A stretch of 64,000 nucleotides of DNA, from assembly GCA_900757145.1 (NCBI GenBank), contig CAAEMT010000043.1, forward strand, positions 1 through 64,000, written 5' to 3'. How positions within the stretch are numbered: position 1 is the first letter of the stretch; the number at the start of each line of letters is the position of its first letter. The notes beneath the pieces were generated by a model. The model was given only the letters and a program-made list of their open reading frames with translations. It ran no database searches and was not told the DNA's origin. Below, piece by piece: positions 35,252 to 44,121 of this stretch. The position numbers and the translations under genes were made by a program. The DNA is from Lachnospiraceae bacterium. GTDB taxonomy: Bacteria > Bacillota > Clostridia > Lachnospirales > Lachnospiraceae.

Positions 35252-36229
35252 TCACTGACTGTACTTCACGATCACCATCTCGACTGCCAGACAGTCGCCA
35301 AGGCGCCCTGTCTTGACGGCTTCCTCTGCTTCTACACAGTCTTTTACTGCCCTGTACAGCTCATCCATCTCAAACTGCGCCGACTGTGCAAGGCTTTTTT
35401 TTACGATAAACGGAGCGATTCCCGCCTTGGACGCGATCTCGGACGCACCGTAGCCTCGCTCCCGCAGATCCTTGACCTGCATCATCTGATTGAACTGGCG
35501 CGCGATTAGAAACAGTATCCGCATCGGCGGCTCTTTGAGCGAAAGCAGGTCATAATATAAATCAAGCGCCTGCTTCTGCTTTTTCTCCGCAACAGCACGT
35601 ATCATATCAAACACACGGCTTTCTGTCGTCACCGTACAAATCTCCTCAACGTCCGCATACTCCACCGCGTCTTTTCCATGCGTATACGTCAGAAGTTTTT
35701 CCAGTTCGTTTGCAATGTTCTCCATATCATTGCCGGATTTTTCCAAAAATAAAGTGAGCGCATCTCGCGTGATCGTACGTTTTTCCTTTTTCAGCATTCC
35801 AAGCACCCAGGCCTGCAGTGTTTTCTCGTCCTGCCGTCCCAGTTCTACGGCACGTCCCTTCTTCTGGACTGCCTTATAAAGCTTTCCCCGCTTGTCTACG
35901 TCTTTTTCCACAAAAACAAGTATCGTCTCCGCGGGAATCTGCGGTATGTATTCTGCCAGCTCCGGGCTGGCATTTTTGAAAAATCCACTTTGCTCGATAA
36001 GTATCATCCGGTGATCGGCAAAAAACGGCAGTGTCTCCGCCTGATCAATAATCTGTCGCACATCCACGCCCTTCCCTTCAAATGAAGAGAAGTTCATTGT
36101 ATCATCTTCGGATAGAATTGCCCGATGAAGCCTGTTTTTATATTGGTTTTTCAGATACTCCTCCTCTCCGAATAAAAGATAGACCTGCTTAAAACTGCCC
36201 GTTTTGATGTCCTCATTCAGACTTTTCAT
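35252..36229 (-). CDS. holA: DNA polymerase III delta subunit
   Basis: Clamp-loader delta subunit (325 aa). N-terminal KQVYLLFGEEEYLKNQYKNR, a degenerate P-loop-like start typical of HolA; ETILVFVEKDVDKRGKLYKA near residue 95; LFLEKSGNDMENIANELEKL near 165; C-terminal collar domain with RILFLIARQFNQMMQVKDL. Overlaps the SASP-like gene by four bases (ATGA), so translation is coupled. Opens the sliding clamp during replication. Confidence 0.94.
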   Translation of the reverse strand: MKSLNEDIKTGSFKQVYLLFGEEEYLKNQYKNRLHRAILSEDDTMNFSSFEGKGVDVRQIIDQAETLPFFADHRMILIEQSGFFKNASPELAEYIPQIPAETILVFVEKDVDKRGKLYKAVQKKGRAVELGRQDEKTLQAWVLGMLKKEKRTITRDALTLFLEKSGNDMENIANELEKLLTYTHGKDAVEYADVEEICTVTTESRVFDMIRAVAEKKQKQALDLYYDLLSLKEPPMRILFLIARQFNQMMQVKDLRERGYGASEIASKAGIAPFIVKKSLAQSAQFEMDELYRAVKDCVEAEEAVKTGRLGDCLAVEMVIVKYSQ

Positions 36230-36420
36230 TTCTGTATATCCTTTCGTTCACGCTTCTTTTTCGTCATCAGTCCGCCGATCCGCCCCGTCTCTTTCGCAGA
36301 GAGCGACTTCCAGCCCGACTCCCGTACCTTCTCAAGAAGCCCCAGCTCCTCTGCGATCTCATATTTAAGCTGATCATCCTGACTTAATTTATCCCACTGC
36401 ATACTGCTCTTATCTGACAT
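36226..36420 (-). CDS. Small acid-soluble spore protein, alpha/beta type (divergent)
   Basis: 64-aa protein with the alpha/beta SASP pattern: LKYEIAEELGLLEKV (cf. KYEIAxExG) and SLSAKETGRIGGLMTKKKR (the G-x-IGG segment). These proteins coat spore DNA. Start 36420 has GGAG 7 bases upstream; the ATG at 36426 would be too close. The N-terminal ten residues and lack of a GPR-type cleavage site make it a divergent member. It forms an overlapping pair with holA. Confidence 0.78.
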   Translation of the reverse strand: MSDKSSMQWDKLSQDDQLKYEIAEELGLLEKVRESGWKSLSAKETGRIGGLMTKKKRERKDIQK

Positions 36421-36578
36421 ATCCATACTCCTTTCATATGGCAGCTTTCACACCGCTCCTATCAGGAGTATGGGCTGTTTCTACGATAATTATTCACACA
36501 AAAACTGCGTCTTAAGAATTCTCGTACTCTATTTCTATTATACACAGGTTTTCCGATTCTTCAAACAGATGCACAAAC

Positions 36579-36758
36579 TCACCTCTGGGGCATCAGCAGT
36601 GCTGCCAGAATGTAAAACGCGACGCCGATGTGCAGCAAAAGTCCCACGGCAATCATAATCAGCCGCACTACTGTAGAATCAATGTTAAAATACTCGGCAA
36701 TACCTCCGCAGACGCCGCAAAGCTTTCTGTCTGTTTCTGATCTGTATAATCTCTTCAT
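36579..36758 (-). CDS. PspC-domain protein
   Basis: 59-aa membrane protein: MKRLYRSETDRKLCGVCGGI then AEYFNIDSTVVRLIM and one long hydrophobic helix, ending LLMPQR. This is the PspC domain, a phage-shock/envelope-stress module. AACAGGAGGAATT gives an ideal ribosome binding site. It follows the padR, HAAS and DUF4097 genes in the same direction after about 100 bp, the usual company of PspC proteins. Confidence 0.9.
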   Translation of the reverse strand: MKRLYRSETDRKLCGVCGGIAEYFNIDSTVVRLIMIAVGLLLHIGVAFYILAALLMPQR

Positions 36759-36855
36759 TACGAATTCCTCCTGTTCCGGCAGTTCCGATGCCTCTTTTTA
36801 GTCACTTTAAGAGCTGCTTCCTCCGTTCTCTTATATCCGTCATCTCTCAAAGCAG

Positions 36856-37743
36856 TTATCCTATCTCCTGTAAATCCGGCAGGTTTTCACCTTGCTGCGG
36901 GGAGCGTCCGTCTGCGTCTGAGGTATTTCGATAATCTTCCTTCGTAAACCTCACCGTGACATCTCCCACACCGCTGTCGATCCGGATCTCTTTCTCTGCG
37001 TCATTATCCAGCTTTGTATCGCTTCCCATCTCATAATACATATCCTGCCCGATCTGTACAGTACCTACTCCGCCGTCAATATCATAATCGAAATCCTCTT
37101 CTTCACCGATAATAGTAATATCAAGATTGCCCACGCCGCCATCGATCTCCAGCCTGTCTGTAATGTCTGCACGTATCGTGCTGTCTCCTACACCGCTGTC
37201 GATCTCCATTTCTTCACAGCGGATCATCCCATCCGTCATCTCCAGATTGCCGACACCGCTGTCAATCTTGATCTTTTCCACAATCTGATGCGCCGGAATC
37301 TTTATTTCAAGCTTTGCATCCTGCCACACCGGAAAGATGGATTCCAGAATTGAAAGACCGAACCCTTTTTTGCTGCCAATCTCAAGCGTATTTCCATCCT
37401 GTCTGCAAAAAAAGGACGCAGGAAGCCCGTAGCCCGACACATGCCATTCCTCTGATTCTGTCGGAATGATTGCACAGTCCGCAGCGACAACATCCAGCTC
37501 CAGAGTATCGATTTCTGTATAGCTGCTGGAAAAATCCATATCTGAGGACTGCACTTGCCCTACTGCCCTGTGTATATCCTCTTTCCACCGCTTCGGCAAA
37601 GCAATTTGAAGCTCTCCGTTTTTATACGCTTCCTGAAAATCTGCTGTCTGAAATCCTGCGCATGCGCTCACGATACCAAAAGCAGCTCCGCAGACTGCAA
37701 AAACGAGTGAAAGTATCAGCAATATCCTTGTCGATTTTTTCAT
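36856..37743 (-). CDS. DUF4097-family beta-helical envelope protein
   Basis: 295-aa protein with an N-terminal membrane anchor (ILLILSLVFAVCGAAFGIV) and a repetitive beta-solenoid body: the phrase IDSGVGN / IDGGVGT recurs about five times at 20-25 residue steps between residues 165 and 260, typical of DUF4097 adhesin-like domains. It overlaps the HAAS gene by four bases. With PadR, HAAS/DUF1700 and PspC it forms a common Firmicutes envelope-stress cassette. The exact function is unknown. Confidence 0.88.
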   Translation of the reverse strand: MKKSTRILLILSLVFAVCGAAFGIVSACAGFQTADFQEAYKNGELQIALPKRWKEDIHRAVGQVQSSDMDFSSSYTEIDTLELDVVAADCAIIPTESEEWHVSGYGLPASFFCRQDGNTLEIGSKKGFGLSILESIFPVWQDAKLEIKIPAHQIVEKIKIDSGVGNLEMTDGMIRCEEMEIDSGVGDSTIRADITDRLEIDGGVGNLDITIIGEEEDFDYDIDGGVGTVQIGQDMYYEMGSDTKLDNDAEKEIRIDSGVGDVTVRFTKEDYRNTSDADGRSPQQGENLPDLQEIG

Positions 37744-38471
37744 CTGGTCTCGCCTCCTCTTCCGAATATTCTGTACATCAGACCAGAGGTTACTTTTTTA
37801 AACCATTCAAAGCATCTGCGTACAAGATCCGCTCCCAACCTGAACAGAGACGGAATCACTGTCAAAGCTCCCCACTTTGTAAAAACTGCTGCAAGCATCG
37901 CTGCCGCCAGAAGAAAGAAACCAAGACAGATGCACATCAGCCCCACCGGGATATTTGAGAAATTTGCTATTCCGCCAACAATAAGGCTGATTCCTGTCAC
38001 AAACAGCGCCACGCACACAGCAAAGCCTCCGACGACCAGGCCGATCAGACCAACGAACGCCCCGAATATCGCTCCAATAATACCTGCTATGGCAGAAAAA
38101 CCTGCTGAAATAATCGTTGTTGCCGCCGGAATACCGAAAAACAGAAATAACAGGATAATAAGCGCTGCATTGCGTCCTTTTTCTCTTTCCGGTTTCGCAT
38201 AGGTGTCAGGTACACTGTGCTTCTCATCAAAGCGTTCATCATAATAGCCGCGCTCCGTATACTCTCCCTTATCCGCATCGCCGAAAAAGCTGCTTTTGAT
38301 CTCTGATGCTACTTTTTCCGGACTTCCGATACTGTTCAGCACCTCCTGCTCCTTCTCTGCTCCTGCCTCTTCAAAATAATCGCGATAATAGGAAAGAGCC
38401 GCTTCTCTCTCCTCCTGCGGCACATCAGAAAGCAGATATTCCAATCTCTGCAAAAAATACTCCTTACTCAT
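37740..38471 (-). CDS. HAAS/DUF1700 membrane protein
   Basis: 243-aa protein. The N-terminal 70 residues form the HAAS domain (MSKEYFLQRLEYLLSDVPQE, then YYRDYFEEAGAEKEQEVL and IGSPEKVASEI), followed by a linker and several hydrophobic segments from about residue 100. Start 38471 follows GGAGGGGG; the longer frame to 38540 would overlap padR deeply. HAAS proteins are usually encoded next to PadR regulators and are thought to be controlled by them. Confidence 0.9.
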   Translation of the reverse strand: MSKEYFLQRLEYLLSDVPQEEREAALSYYRDYFEEAGAEKEQEVLNSIGSPEKVASEIKSSFFGDADKGEYTERGYYDERFDEKHSVPDTYAKPEREKGRNAALIILLFLFFGIPAATTIISAGFSAIAGIIGAIFGAFVGLIGLVVGGFAVCVALFVTGISLIVGGIANFSNIPVGLMCICLGFFLLAAAMLAAVFTKWGALTVIPSLFRLGADLVRRCFEWFKKVTSGLMYRIFGRGGETR

Positions 38472-38787
38472 ATAATTCCCCCTCCAGTATCGCTGAAATT
38501 TTAGCTGAATAGCGCCTCCACTGCGCACGGTACATCGCAAGCTGGGCCATCCCCTGCTGTGTCACCTTATAGTATCTGCGATTGCGCCCGCCATATTCCT
38601 GATCGTATACCGTCAGGCAATCATCCTTTTGCAGACGGCGCAGTACCGGATACAGCGTCGATTCCGAAACCTCCAGCACACTACGCACCTCCTGCGTAAT
38701 CTTGTAGCCGTATGTTCCCTCCGGCTCCTGTGATACGACCGAGAGCACAATTGCGTCCAAAAGTGCCGCTCCTGTATTAAATACCAT
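38464..38787 (-). CDS. PadR-family transcriptional regulator
   Basis: 107-aa winged-helix repressor. Core motifs: LDAIVLSVVSQEPEGTYGYK, EVSESTLYPVLRRLQKDDCL (recognition helix and wing) and NRRYYKVTQQGMAQL. Short C-terminal dimer helix. TTAGGAGA precedes the start; overlaps the HAAS gene by 8 bp. Probably represses its own operon at the AT-rich palindromic promoter region 38820-38882. Confidence 0.94.
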   Translation of the reverse strand: MVFNTGAALLDAIVLSVVSQEPEGTYGYKITQEVRSVLEVSESTLYPVLRRLQKDDCLTVYDQEYGGRNRRYYKVTQQGMAQLAMYRAQWRRYSAKISAILEGELYE

Positions 38788-38853
38788 GTTCTTTCTCCTA
38801 AGATCATATTATTTTTATAACTATATTATCTAATGCTATATATTATATTTTAT

Positions 38854-38882
38854 ATAATATTATTCTAAACAAAGTTTGTCAA
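38854..38882 (-). promoter_or_regulatory. Promoter of padR operon with AT-rich dyads
   Basis: Minus-strand TTGACA (38877-38882), 17-bp spacer, TATTAT (38854-38859). The stretch 38822-38862 is almost pure A/T with overlapping TATATTAT/ATAATATA dyads, a plausible PadR operator. Confidence 0.75.
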
Positions 38883-38928
38883 TATAATTATTTCTGATTT
38901 AGCGGGATTTTAAAGCATCTTAACCTTG

Positions 38929-38983
38929 GTGTCACGAAAACATTTTGTGTATCAGTAAGACAAAATCTTCCTCATAAAACAAA
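38929..38983. repeat. Palindromic repeat, copy 2 (behind the esterase terminator)
   Basis: Starts GGTGTCACGAAAACATTTTG and ends CTTCCTCATAAAACA; it aligns with copy 1 (20050-20105) along its length with substitutions. On the minus strand it follows directly after the T-run of the terminator at 38985-39041. Confidence 0.5.
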
Positions 38984-38984
38984 C

Positions 38985-39041
38985 AAAAAACAGCGTGCAT
39001 CGATATGCTTATTATTTCATCCTTGCATATCAATGCCGCTG
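38985..39041 (-). terminator. Terminator of secreted esterase gene
   Basis: Arms CAGCGTGCATCGATATGC (38991-39008) and GCATATCAATGCCGCTG (39025-39041). On the minus strand six Ts follow. Confidence 0.8.
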
Positions 39042-39093
39042 TCAGAACTTTTCATATAAAATTGATCACTGTATATTTCTATGGATATATTTA

Positions 39094-40362
39094 CTATTTG
39101 CTCTGTGCTGCTACCCACTGGTAGAGATTCACTTCTTCGCCATCAACCGTTACCGGCGAACCATCATAGTCTGTCGTGCACATATTTTCCAGAGAATAAA
39201 TCCAGGCAAAATGACCACTGTAAGCGTTTCCGTATTCTGGATCAGTAATTTCTTCGTAAACCGTAAAATGAACATTTTCCGAACCTGCAGCCTGAAGTCT
39301 CTCATACAGTGGAAGCGCTGTTTCATTAATGTCAACCAGCGGATCTGCTGTACAATGAACTAGCCATGTCGGAACAGATGCGATCGAAGCAATCTCTTCA
39401 TCTGTGATCCAGCTGTCATTGTAAGCTTCACATACCGGGAAAATAGCAGCAAATGCATCCGGATATTCAAGAGCAAGTTTTACTGTCATATAGCCACCAT
39501 TAGAACATCCGCCGACATAAATACGATTTGTATCAACAGAATTATGTTCACTTACAAAAGTATCGATCAATGCCTTAAGTGTCGTTGTATATTCACTGCT
39601 TCCGTCTGTTGTCATTTCTCCGTTTCCATTATCCATCCAGACAGTCTCACTCTGAGGCATCAGTATATATGCTCCGCCAAAAATATCCTGCACCTCATCA
39701 GTCACAAAATTTGTTACCTTCATTCCGCCTGTAACGAAACCAATATCATTGCCGCCGCTTCCTGCACCGTGAAGCCACACTACCAGCGGATGAGTTTCGC
39801 CATCCTCTTCCGGCTCATAAAAAGCATATGGTATGTCTACTTCTCCTTCAGCAAATACATCATTCTGAAACAATTCCTCATCCGGATGATATACTGTCTC
39901 TAACTCAGCCCAGCTTTCTCCTGTTTCCGTATTTTCAACTGTATACTGACAATCTGCCCAGGCTTTCAGCGTTGACATAAAAGAATTCGGATCTGTATAG
40001 TATGGAGAAGCTAATGGATTCTCAGCGGTTACAGCCATATCCAAAGTAACATAATCTCCCTCTACATCACATTTCCCCTCTGCATCTGAACGATATGCTG
40101 CCGTGACAACACGCTCACCTGAACCGATCAGTTCATTATTTACATCATAGCGTTCTACTGAAACCTTATAGTTGTCTGCATCCATATAGTCAGCTTCTGC
40201 GCCAAAATCTACCGGGACAATAACCTTGCTGTATCCTGATCCCCAACCATACACGTTCTGAACCAAAGAATATGTATTATTTCCTTCCTCCGCAAAAGCA
40301 ACCGGAACACACACTGAAAATGCTGCCGCTATACTCAAAGCGGCTAAATACGTTTTTTTCAT
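39094..40362 (-). CDS. Secreted alpha/beta-hydrolase (esterase/depolymerase-like)
   Basis: 422-aa exported enzyme. Signal peptide MKKTYLAALSIAAAFSVCVP ending AFAEE. An N-terminal beta domain of about 150 residues is followed by an alpha/beta-hydrolase domain: oxyanion region LVVWLHGAGSGGNDIG near residue 195, nucleophile elbow YVGGCSNGGYMTVKLALEYP near 285, acid DPLVDINE near 345, and His in YSGHFAWIY near 385. The layout matches feruloyl/acetyl-xylan esterase or PHB-depolymerase-like enzymes. Start 40362 follows GGAGAG. Divergent from a LysR regulator that may control it; the substrate is unknown. Confidence 0.85.
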   Translation of the reverse strand: MKKTYLAALSIAAAFSVCVPVAFAEEGNNTYSLVQNVYGWGSGYSKVIVPVDFGAEADYMDADNYKVSVERYDVNNELIGSGERVVTAAYRSDAEGKCDVEGDYVTLDMAVTAENPLASPYYTDPNSFMSTLKAWADCQYTVENTETGESWAELETVYHPDEELFQNDVFAEGEVDIPYAFYEPEEDGETHPLVVWLHGAGSGGNDIGFVTGGMKVTNFVTDEVQDIFGGAYILMPQSETVWMDNGNGEMTTDGSSEYTTTLKALIDTFVSEHNSVDTNRIYVGGCSNGGYMTVKLALEYPDAFAAIFPVCEAYNDSWITDEEIASIASVPTWLVHCTADPLVDINETALPLYERLQAAGSENVHFTVYEEITDPEYGNAYSGHFAWIYSLENMCTTDYDGSPVTVDGEEVNLYQWVAAQSK

Positions 40363-40501
40363 TTCGTTCTCTCCAATCTTCAGATTTCTGTAGTAGGATC
40401 CCATTCAGTAATCTCATTTTAACACAGAATATCTATATTTAATAATGCAAATCCAGTATCAATGATCTTATATTTGTTGCCTTATTTTTTAATCCAAAAT
40501 A

Positions 40502-40510
40502 TGATATACT
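40502..40510 (+). promoter_or_regulatory. Extended -10 promoter of lysR-type gene
   Basis: TGATATACT, about 58 bp upstream of the LysR start; the -35 box is poor. Confidence 0.45.
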
Positions 40511-40515
40511 CAATA

Positions 40516-40530
40516 TCTGATTTATTCAGA
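40516..40530. promoter_or_regulatory. LysR-type operator candidate
   Basis: TCTGA-TTTAT-TCAGA, an interrupted palindrome with the T-N11-A form bound by LysR-type regulators, just past the predicted start point and between the divergent genes. Confidence 0.5.
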
Positions 40531-40568
40531 ATTCTTTTTGACATCCTAGGCGTATTGGAGGACATTCT

Positions 40569-41471
40569 ATGACAAGCAGACAACTAGAGATTTTTTTAAG
40601 GCTATCCCGTAATCTTAATTTTGCCAAAACAGCAAGTGAAATGTACATGACTCAATCAACAATCAGCCGAGAAATACAATTACTGGAAAAAGAGCTGGGC
40701 TTTTCTTTATTTGACCGAAATCCAAAATATGTAAAATTAACTTCCAAAGGTAAGCAGCTATGCATTAGTCTTTTGCCCTTATTAAATTCGATAAAAAATA
40801 CACTATCAAATATCCAACAAACAAAATCCTGCTATAACAGCTGCCTGAGAATCGGTTTTTACCATCGCGCCAGTATCCTCAAAATCCCTGAAGTTTTAAA
40901 GGAATTTCATCACCTGTATCCAAATGTCCAGCCGGAGCTGCATCAAGGCAATCTAAATCAGCTCAATACATTATTTGCTTCTGAACATCTTGATGTTATA
41001 TTTGGGATGAAAAACGCATTTCCCCCTTGTAAAAACAGCCAAATCCAAGAGCTGTACAAAGGCTTTTTTTGTGTTTCAGTTCCCATCGACCACCCTTTGG
41101 CAGCTCAAACAGAACTGTCTTTTTCCGACCTCAATGGACACGACATCCTCATTCTGGATCGTTCCTCTGTGCAAGCTGAACTATCCTATATCACAAATTT
41201 AATAAAAGAAAAATGTCCTGACAGTCAATTTTTTTATTGCTCCAATGTAGAAGAACAGGAAGTATACCTCTCTGCCGGAATAGGAGTAACTATCTCTGTT
41301 CAGTACTCTTTTATTCCGAATAAGCAATTTATCCAGATTCCATTTGTCGATCCTTCGGTAACTCCCAACCCCAATGATCTGAACTATGCAGTCATGTGGA
41401 GAAAAACAAATGCGGACAATCATGCAGAAGATTTCGTACGTATGGCAATTACCAAATACAAGACAGAATAG
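40569..41471 (+). CDS. LysR-family transcriptional regulator
   Basis: 300-aa regulator. N-terminal winged helix-turn-helix: MTSRQLEIFLRLSRNLNFAK, then SEMYMTQSTISREIQLLEKE and LGFSLFDRNP. The C-terminal effector domain begins CLRIGFYHRASILKIPEVL and contains FFCVSVPIDHPLA. GGAGG precedes the start. Divergent from the secreted esterase gene, its likely target by arrangement. Confidence 0.94.
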   Translation: MTSRQLEIFLRLSRNLNFAKTASEMYMTQSTISREIQLLEKELGFSLFDRNPKYVKLTSKGKQLCISLLPLLNSIKNTLSNIQQTKSCYNSCLRIGFYHRASILKIPEVLKEFHHLYPNVQPELHQGNLNQLNTLFASEHLDVIFGMKNAFPPCKNSQIQELYKGFFCVSVPIDHPLAAQTELSFSDLNGHDILILDRSSVQAELSYITNLIKEKCPDSQFFYCSNVEEQEVYLSAGIGVTISVQYSFIPNKQFIQIPFVDPSVTPNPNDLNYAVMWRKTNADNHAEDFVRMAITKYKTE

Positions 41472-41485
41472 TTATGCTTTATCCT

Positions 41486-41522
41486 AAAAATAGCCGCCAT
41501 TACTAAAATGACGGCTATTTTT
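41486..41522 (+). terminator. Terminator of lysR-type gene
   Basis: 15-bp arms AAAAATAGCCGCCAT (41486-41500) / ATGACGGCTATTTTT (41508-41522), one mismatch, T-run on plus. Confidence 0.85.
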
Positions 41523-41892
41523 CTAATTCAAGCATTTTCCTTTTCCTCTGCCTTTGTCCTATTCTATACCATAATTTATCCCATACTACAAATATTTATA
41601 TCGAAACTCTGTTTTCTTTACTCATCTGCCCATAAGTTAGTATATTCCTCACATCCAGCTTGCTTCAGATCCCAGCTCTCGATAGATACCCTTGCCTCAG
41701 CTACATGTTTCCCACTACCGGACGGATCCAGGGTTTTAACCCGTTAGAAACGTACGCCGCTAGACGCACTACGCAAACACTCCCCCGCTGCGTATTTTAC
41801 TCGCGACAAACGGAGGAGTGTTTCTCTAAACAAATATTTTTGACCATGTCTGACATTATTTCAGGCCAAATCTCTTATTCCTATTATACGCT
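41523..41892. other. Gene-poor interval with unexplained GC-rich core
   Basis: No gene with a ribosome binding site was found. The part 41640-41780 is clearly more GC-rich than its surroundings. On the minus strand it holds a stop-bounded 41-codon frame (41743-41618) with protein-like composition, including SGSGKHVAEARVSIESWDLK, but no start or ribosome site. It may be a decayed gene end or a structured RNA. A hairpin lies at 41775-41824. Confidence 0.4.
41775..41824. terminator. Hairpin in gene-poor interval
   Basis: Arms AAACACTCCCCCG / CGGAGGAGTGTTT with an inner CTGCG/CGCGA region. T-runs are short on both strands. It may terminate the antiporter operon or belong to the unexplained core. 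Confidence 0.5.
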
Positions 41893-44103
41893 TCACCACA
41901 AAATAATATAGATCAGCGTCAGACAAATTCCTATACACACAAGCAGAAGTCCAAAGGACAAGCTTCGTCCGATCACCATATGATTCTCTTTAATCTCATC
42001 ATTCTTGATCGCAAAGGCATGAACGTAATCACGGTGTTTCTGGTCTTTTCTGTTCCATGTATGATTTCCCAGCGCCTGCCACAGATTCAGGATGCTGCCC
42101 AGTATCTCTGTCAGTACATTGCCTTCCGGTCTTTCATGCGGCAGCGGACTGTCACGGTATATCGTCTTTCGCAGTCCTACAATGAGCAGATCGATGAATG
42201 TATCTGCGATACGGCAGATAAAGGTCAGTACTGCAGGAAGGTAATGCAAAAATACAGGACGATAAACTGTATTCTCCAGATCGAGCCATGACGGCCAGAT
42301 ATCCACATATCTGCGTATTTCCGAAGTGTTATCCACATCTGACATCTTTGCAGAAATTCTTTCCTCGCGCTCTGCTTTTTCTGCATGTACTTTCTTATCC
42401 GCCATTCTCTCTGCGCAGACTGTCTTTACCGGACGCATCAGGACTTTTCTGACAAATAGCAGATATACCACAGCGCCTATCACGATTGAGACAACGGCTC
42501 CCTGAAGATTCGCCAGACTAAAATAATGTACCGTATGTCCAGGTTCTTCCAGTCTCATAAAGCCCTGAGCCATCTGTGCGGCACGATCCATAAGACTGTG
42601 CGGAAGTACACCCCATATAAGCAGAACGAGCGCGCTGCCTGCAAGCGCAAATGCGCTCTGCGGATTCATATAGTTTTTCATTGCGTCAAATTTTTCCTGT
42701 GTACGGCGATCTTCATTTGGCTCGACAAAAATCGCCACATACAGCTTTGTCATATACGCGATGGTAAGCCCTCCTGAGAAAAGGAATAGATACTCGATCG
42801 CACGCATTGCCCAGCCGCCGCTGTATTCTACGATGCTCTCATGCAGAAGCGTCTTGCTGATGTAGCCGCCAAACAGCGGGATACCGCCGATCGCCAGCGC
42901 TCCGATCAGAAATACTGCTTTCAGAAGCGGTTTTCTTCGCCCAAACCCGCGGATCTCATTCAGATTCAGCGCATGCACGTTCATGAAGATCACTCCGGCT
43001 GCCATAAACAGCACAAGCTTGATAAGCGAATGATTTACCATATGCAAAAACGTACCATGAACCGCCAGAGCATTTTCCGCGCCGAGAAGCCCCTGCATTC
43101 CCGCGCCGACCATGATAAAGCCAATCTGCGACATGGAAGAACAGGCAAGTGTCCTCTTTAGATCAACGGAAAATACCGCAAGCAGAGCGCCTGTAAACAT
43201 CGTGATCGTACCGATTCCCAGAATCCATTTGCCCCACGCCCCATCGTGCAAAAACAGCTGGCTGCATATCACAAGGATGCCGAAGATCCCTGTCTTTGTC
43301 AGGATTCCGGAGAGCAGCGCAGATGCAGGAGCCGGGGCAACCGGATGAGCTTTCGGAAGCCAGATATGAAGCGGAAATGCGCCTGCCTTTGCGCCGAATC
43401 CGACTAGCAGGCAGCCGCCTGCCGCATACAGCACCTTCTTATTCTGATACTGTGAAGCCGCCTGCCACAGCTCACTGATCGTAAGTGTGCCAAGCTCATG
43501 ATAAAGCACAAAAATCCCCATCAGCATCACAAGTCCGCCAAATACTGCGACAGCAAGATAAGTAGAAGCTGCCCGCAAGGATGCGCAGTTTTCTTCCTGT
43601 GCTACCCATACGTATGAGGTAAACGACATGATCTCAAAGAATATAAATGTCGTATACAAATCTGCCGACAGGAATACCCCCATCGTCGCTCCAAGCGTCA
43701 GAAGCAAAAACAGATAAAATCTGCCGCTGTTCTTATGATGCGCCATATATTCACGCGAGATCACAGTTGTCATCATCCACATAAATGATGTGATTACTGC
43801 ATAGATCAATCGGAATCCATCAAGCGTAAAGTGGAGTCCGAAGCCGCAGATACCGGGCACATTTCCTGCGAGAAACGTTTCTCCCATACATCCTGCGGCA
43901 GAAACACTTCGGACATCATCCGCTAATACAGATGCGCCCGCACCGTACCGCACAAACAGCACAACCGCAAGTATAAACTCGCTGATCACAATAAAATCAG
44001 CAAGATAATCCCGCAGATTTCTATTTTTTTGTCCTGCCGCCCAGACGAGGAGTCCGCCCAGAAACGGGTAAAATACGAGTATTGTAAGAGCCATTTCTTT
44101 CAT
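41893..44103 (-). CDS. NuoL-like antiporter subunit with long C-terminal arm
   Basis: 736-aa proton-conducting membrane protein (Proton_antipo_M). TM5 Glu in FIFFEIMSFTSYVWVA near residue 143; TM7 Lys and motif GFGAKAGAFPLHIWLPKAHP near 230; TM8 Lys in LLSGILTKTGIFGIL; TM12 Lys in GYISKTLLHESI near 405. After about residue 500 comes a 200-residue arm rich in Lys/Glu with an amphipathic stretch (FICRIADTFIDLLIVGLRKT), ending in one more membrane helix. This recalls the lateral helix and anchor of NuoL. Last gene of the antiporter cluster; AGGAGGAG precedes the start. Confidence 0.88.
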   Translation of the reverse strand: MKEMALTILVFYPFLGGLLVWAAGQKNRNLRDYLADFIVISEFILAVVLFVRYGAGASVLADDVRSVSAAGCMGETFLAGNVPGICGFGLHFTLDGFRLIYAVITSFMWMMTTVISREYMAHHKNSGRFYLFLLLTLGATMGVFLSADLYTTFIFFEIMSFTSYVWVAQEENCASLRAASTYLAVAVFGGLVMLMGIFVLYHELGTLTISELWQAASQYQNKKVLYAAGGCLLVGFGAKAGAFPLHIWLPKAHPVAPAPASALLSGILTKTGIFGILVICSQLFLHDGAWGKWILGIGTITMFTGALLAVFSVDLKRTLACSSMSQIGFIMVGAGMQGLLGAENALAVHGTFLHMVNHSLIKLVLFMAAGVIFMNVHALNLNEIRGFGRRKPLLKAVFLIGALAIGGIPLFGGYISKTLLHESIVEYSGGWAMRAIEYLFLFSGGLTIAYMTKLYVAIFVEPNEDRRTQEKFDAMKNYMNPQSAFALAGSALVLLIWGVLPHSLMDRAAQMAQGFMRLEEPGHTVHYFSLANLQGAVVSIVIGAVVYLLFVRKVLMRPVKTVCAERMADKKVHAEKAEREERISAKMSDVDNTSEIRRYVDIWPSWLDLENTVYRPVFLHYLPAVLTFICRIADTFIDLLIVGLRKTIYRDSPLPHERPEGNVLTEILGSILNLWQALGNHTWNRKDQKHRDYVHAFAIKNDEIKENHMVIGRSLSFGLLLVCIGICLTLIYIILW

Positions 44104-44121
44104 CTTCTCTCCTCCTCTTTG

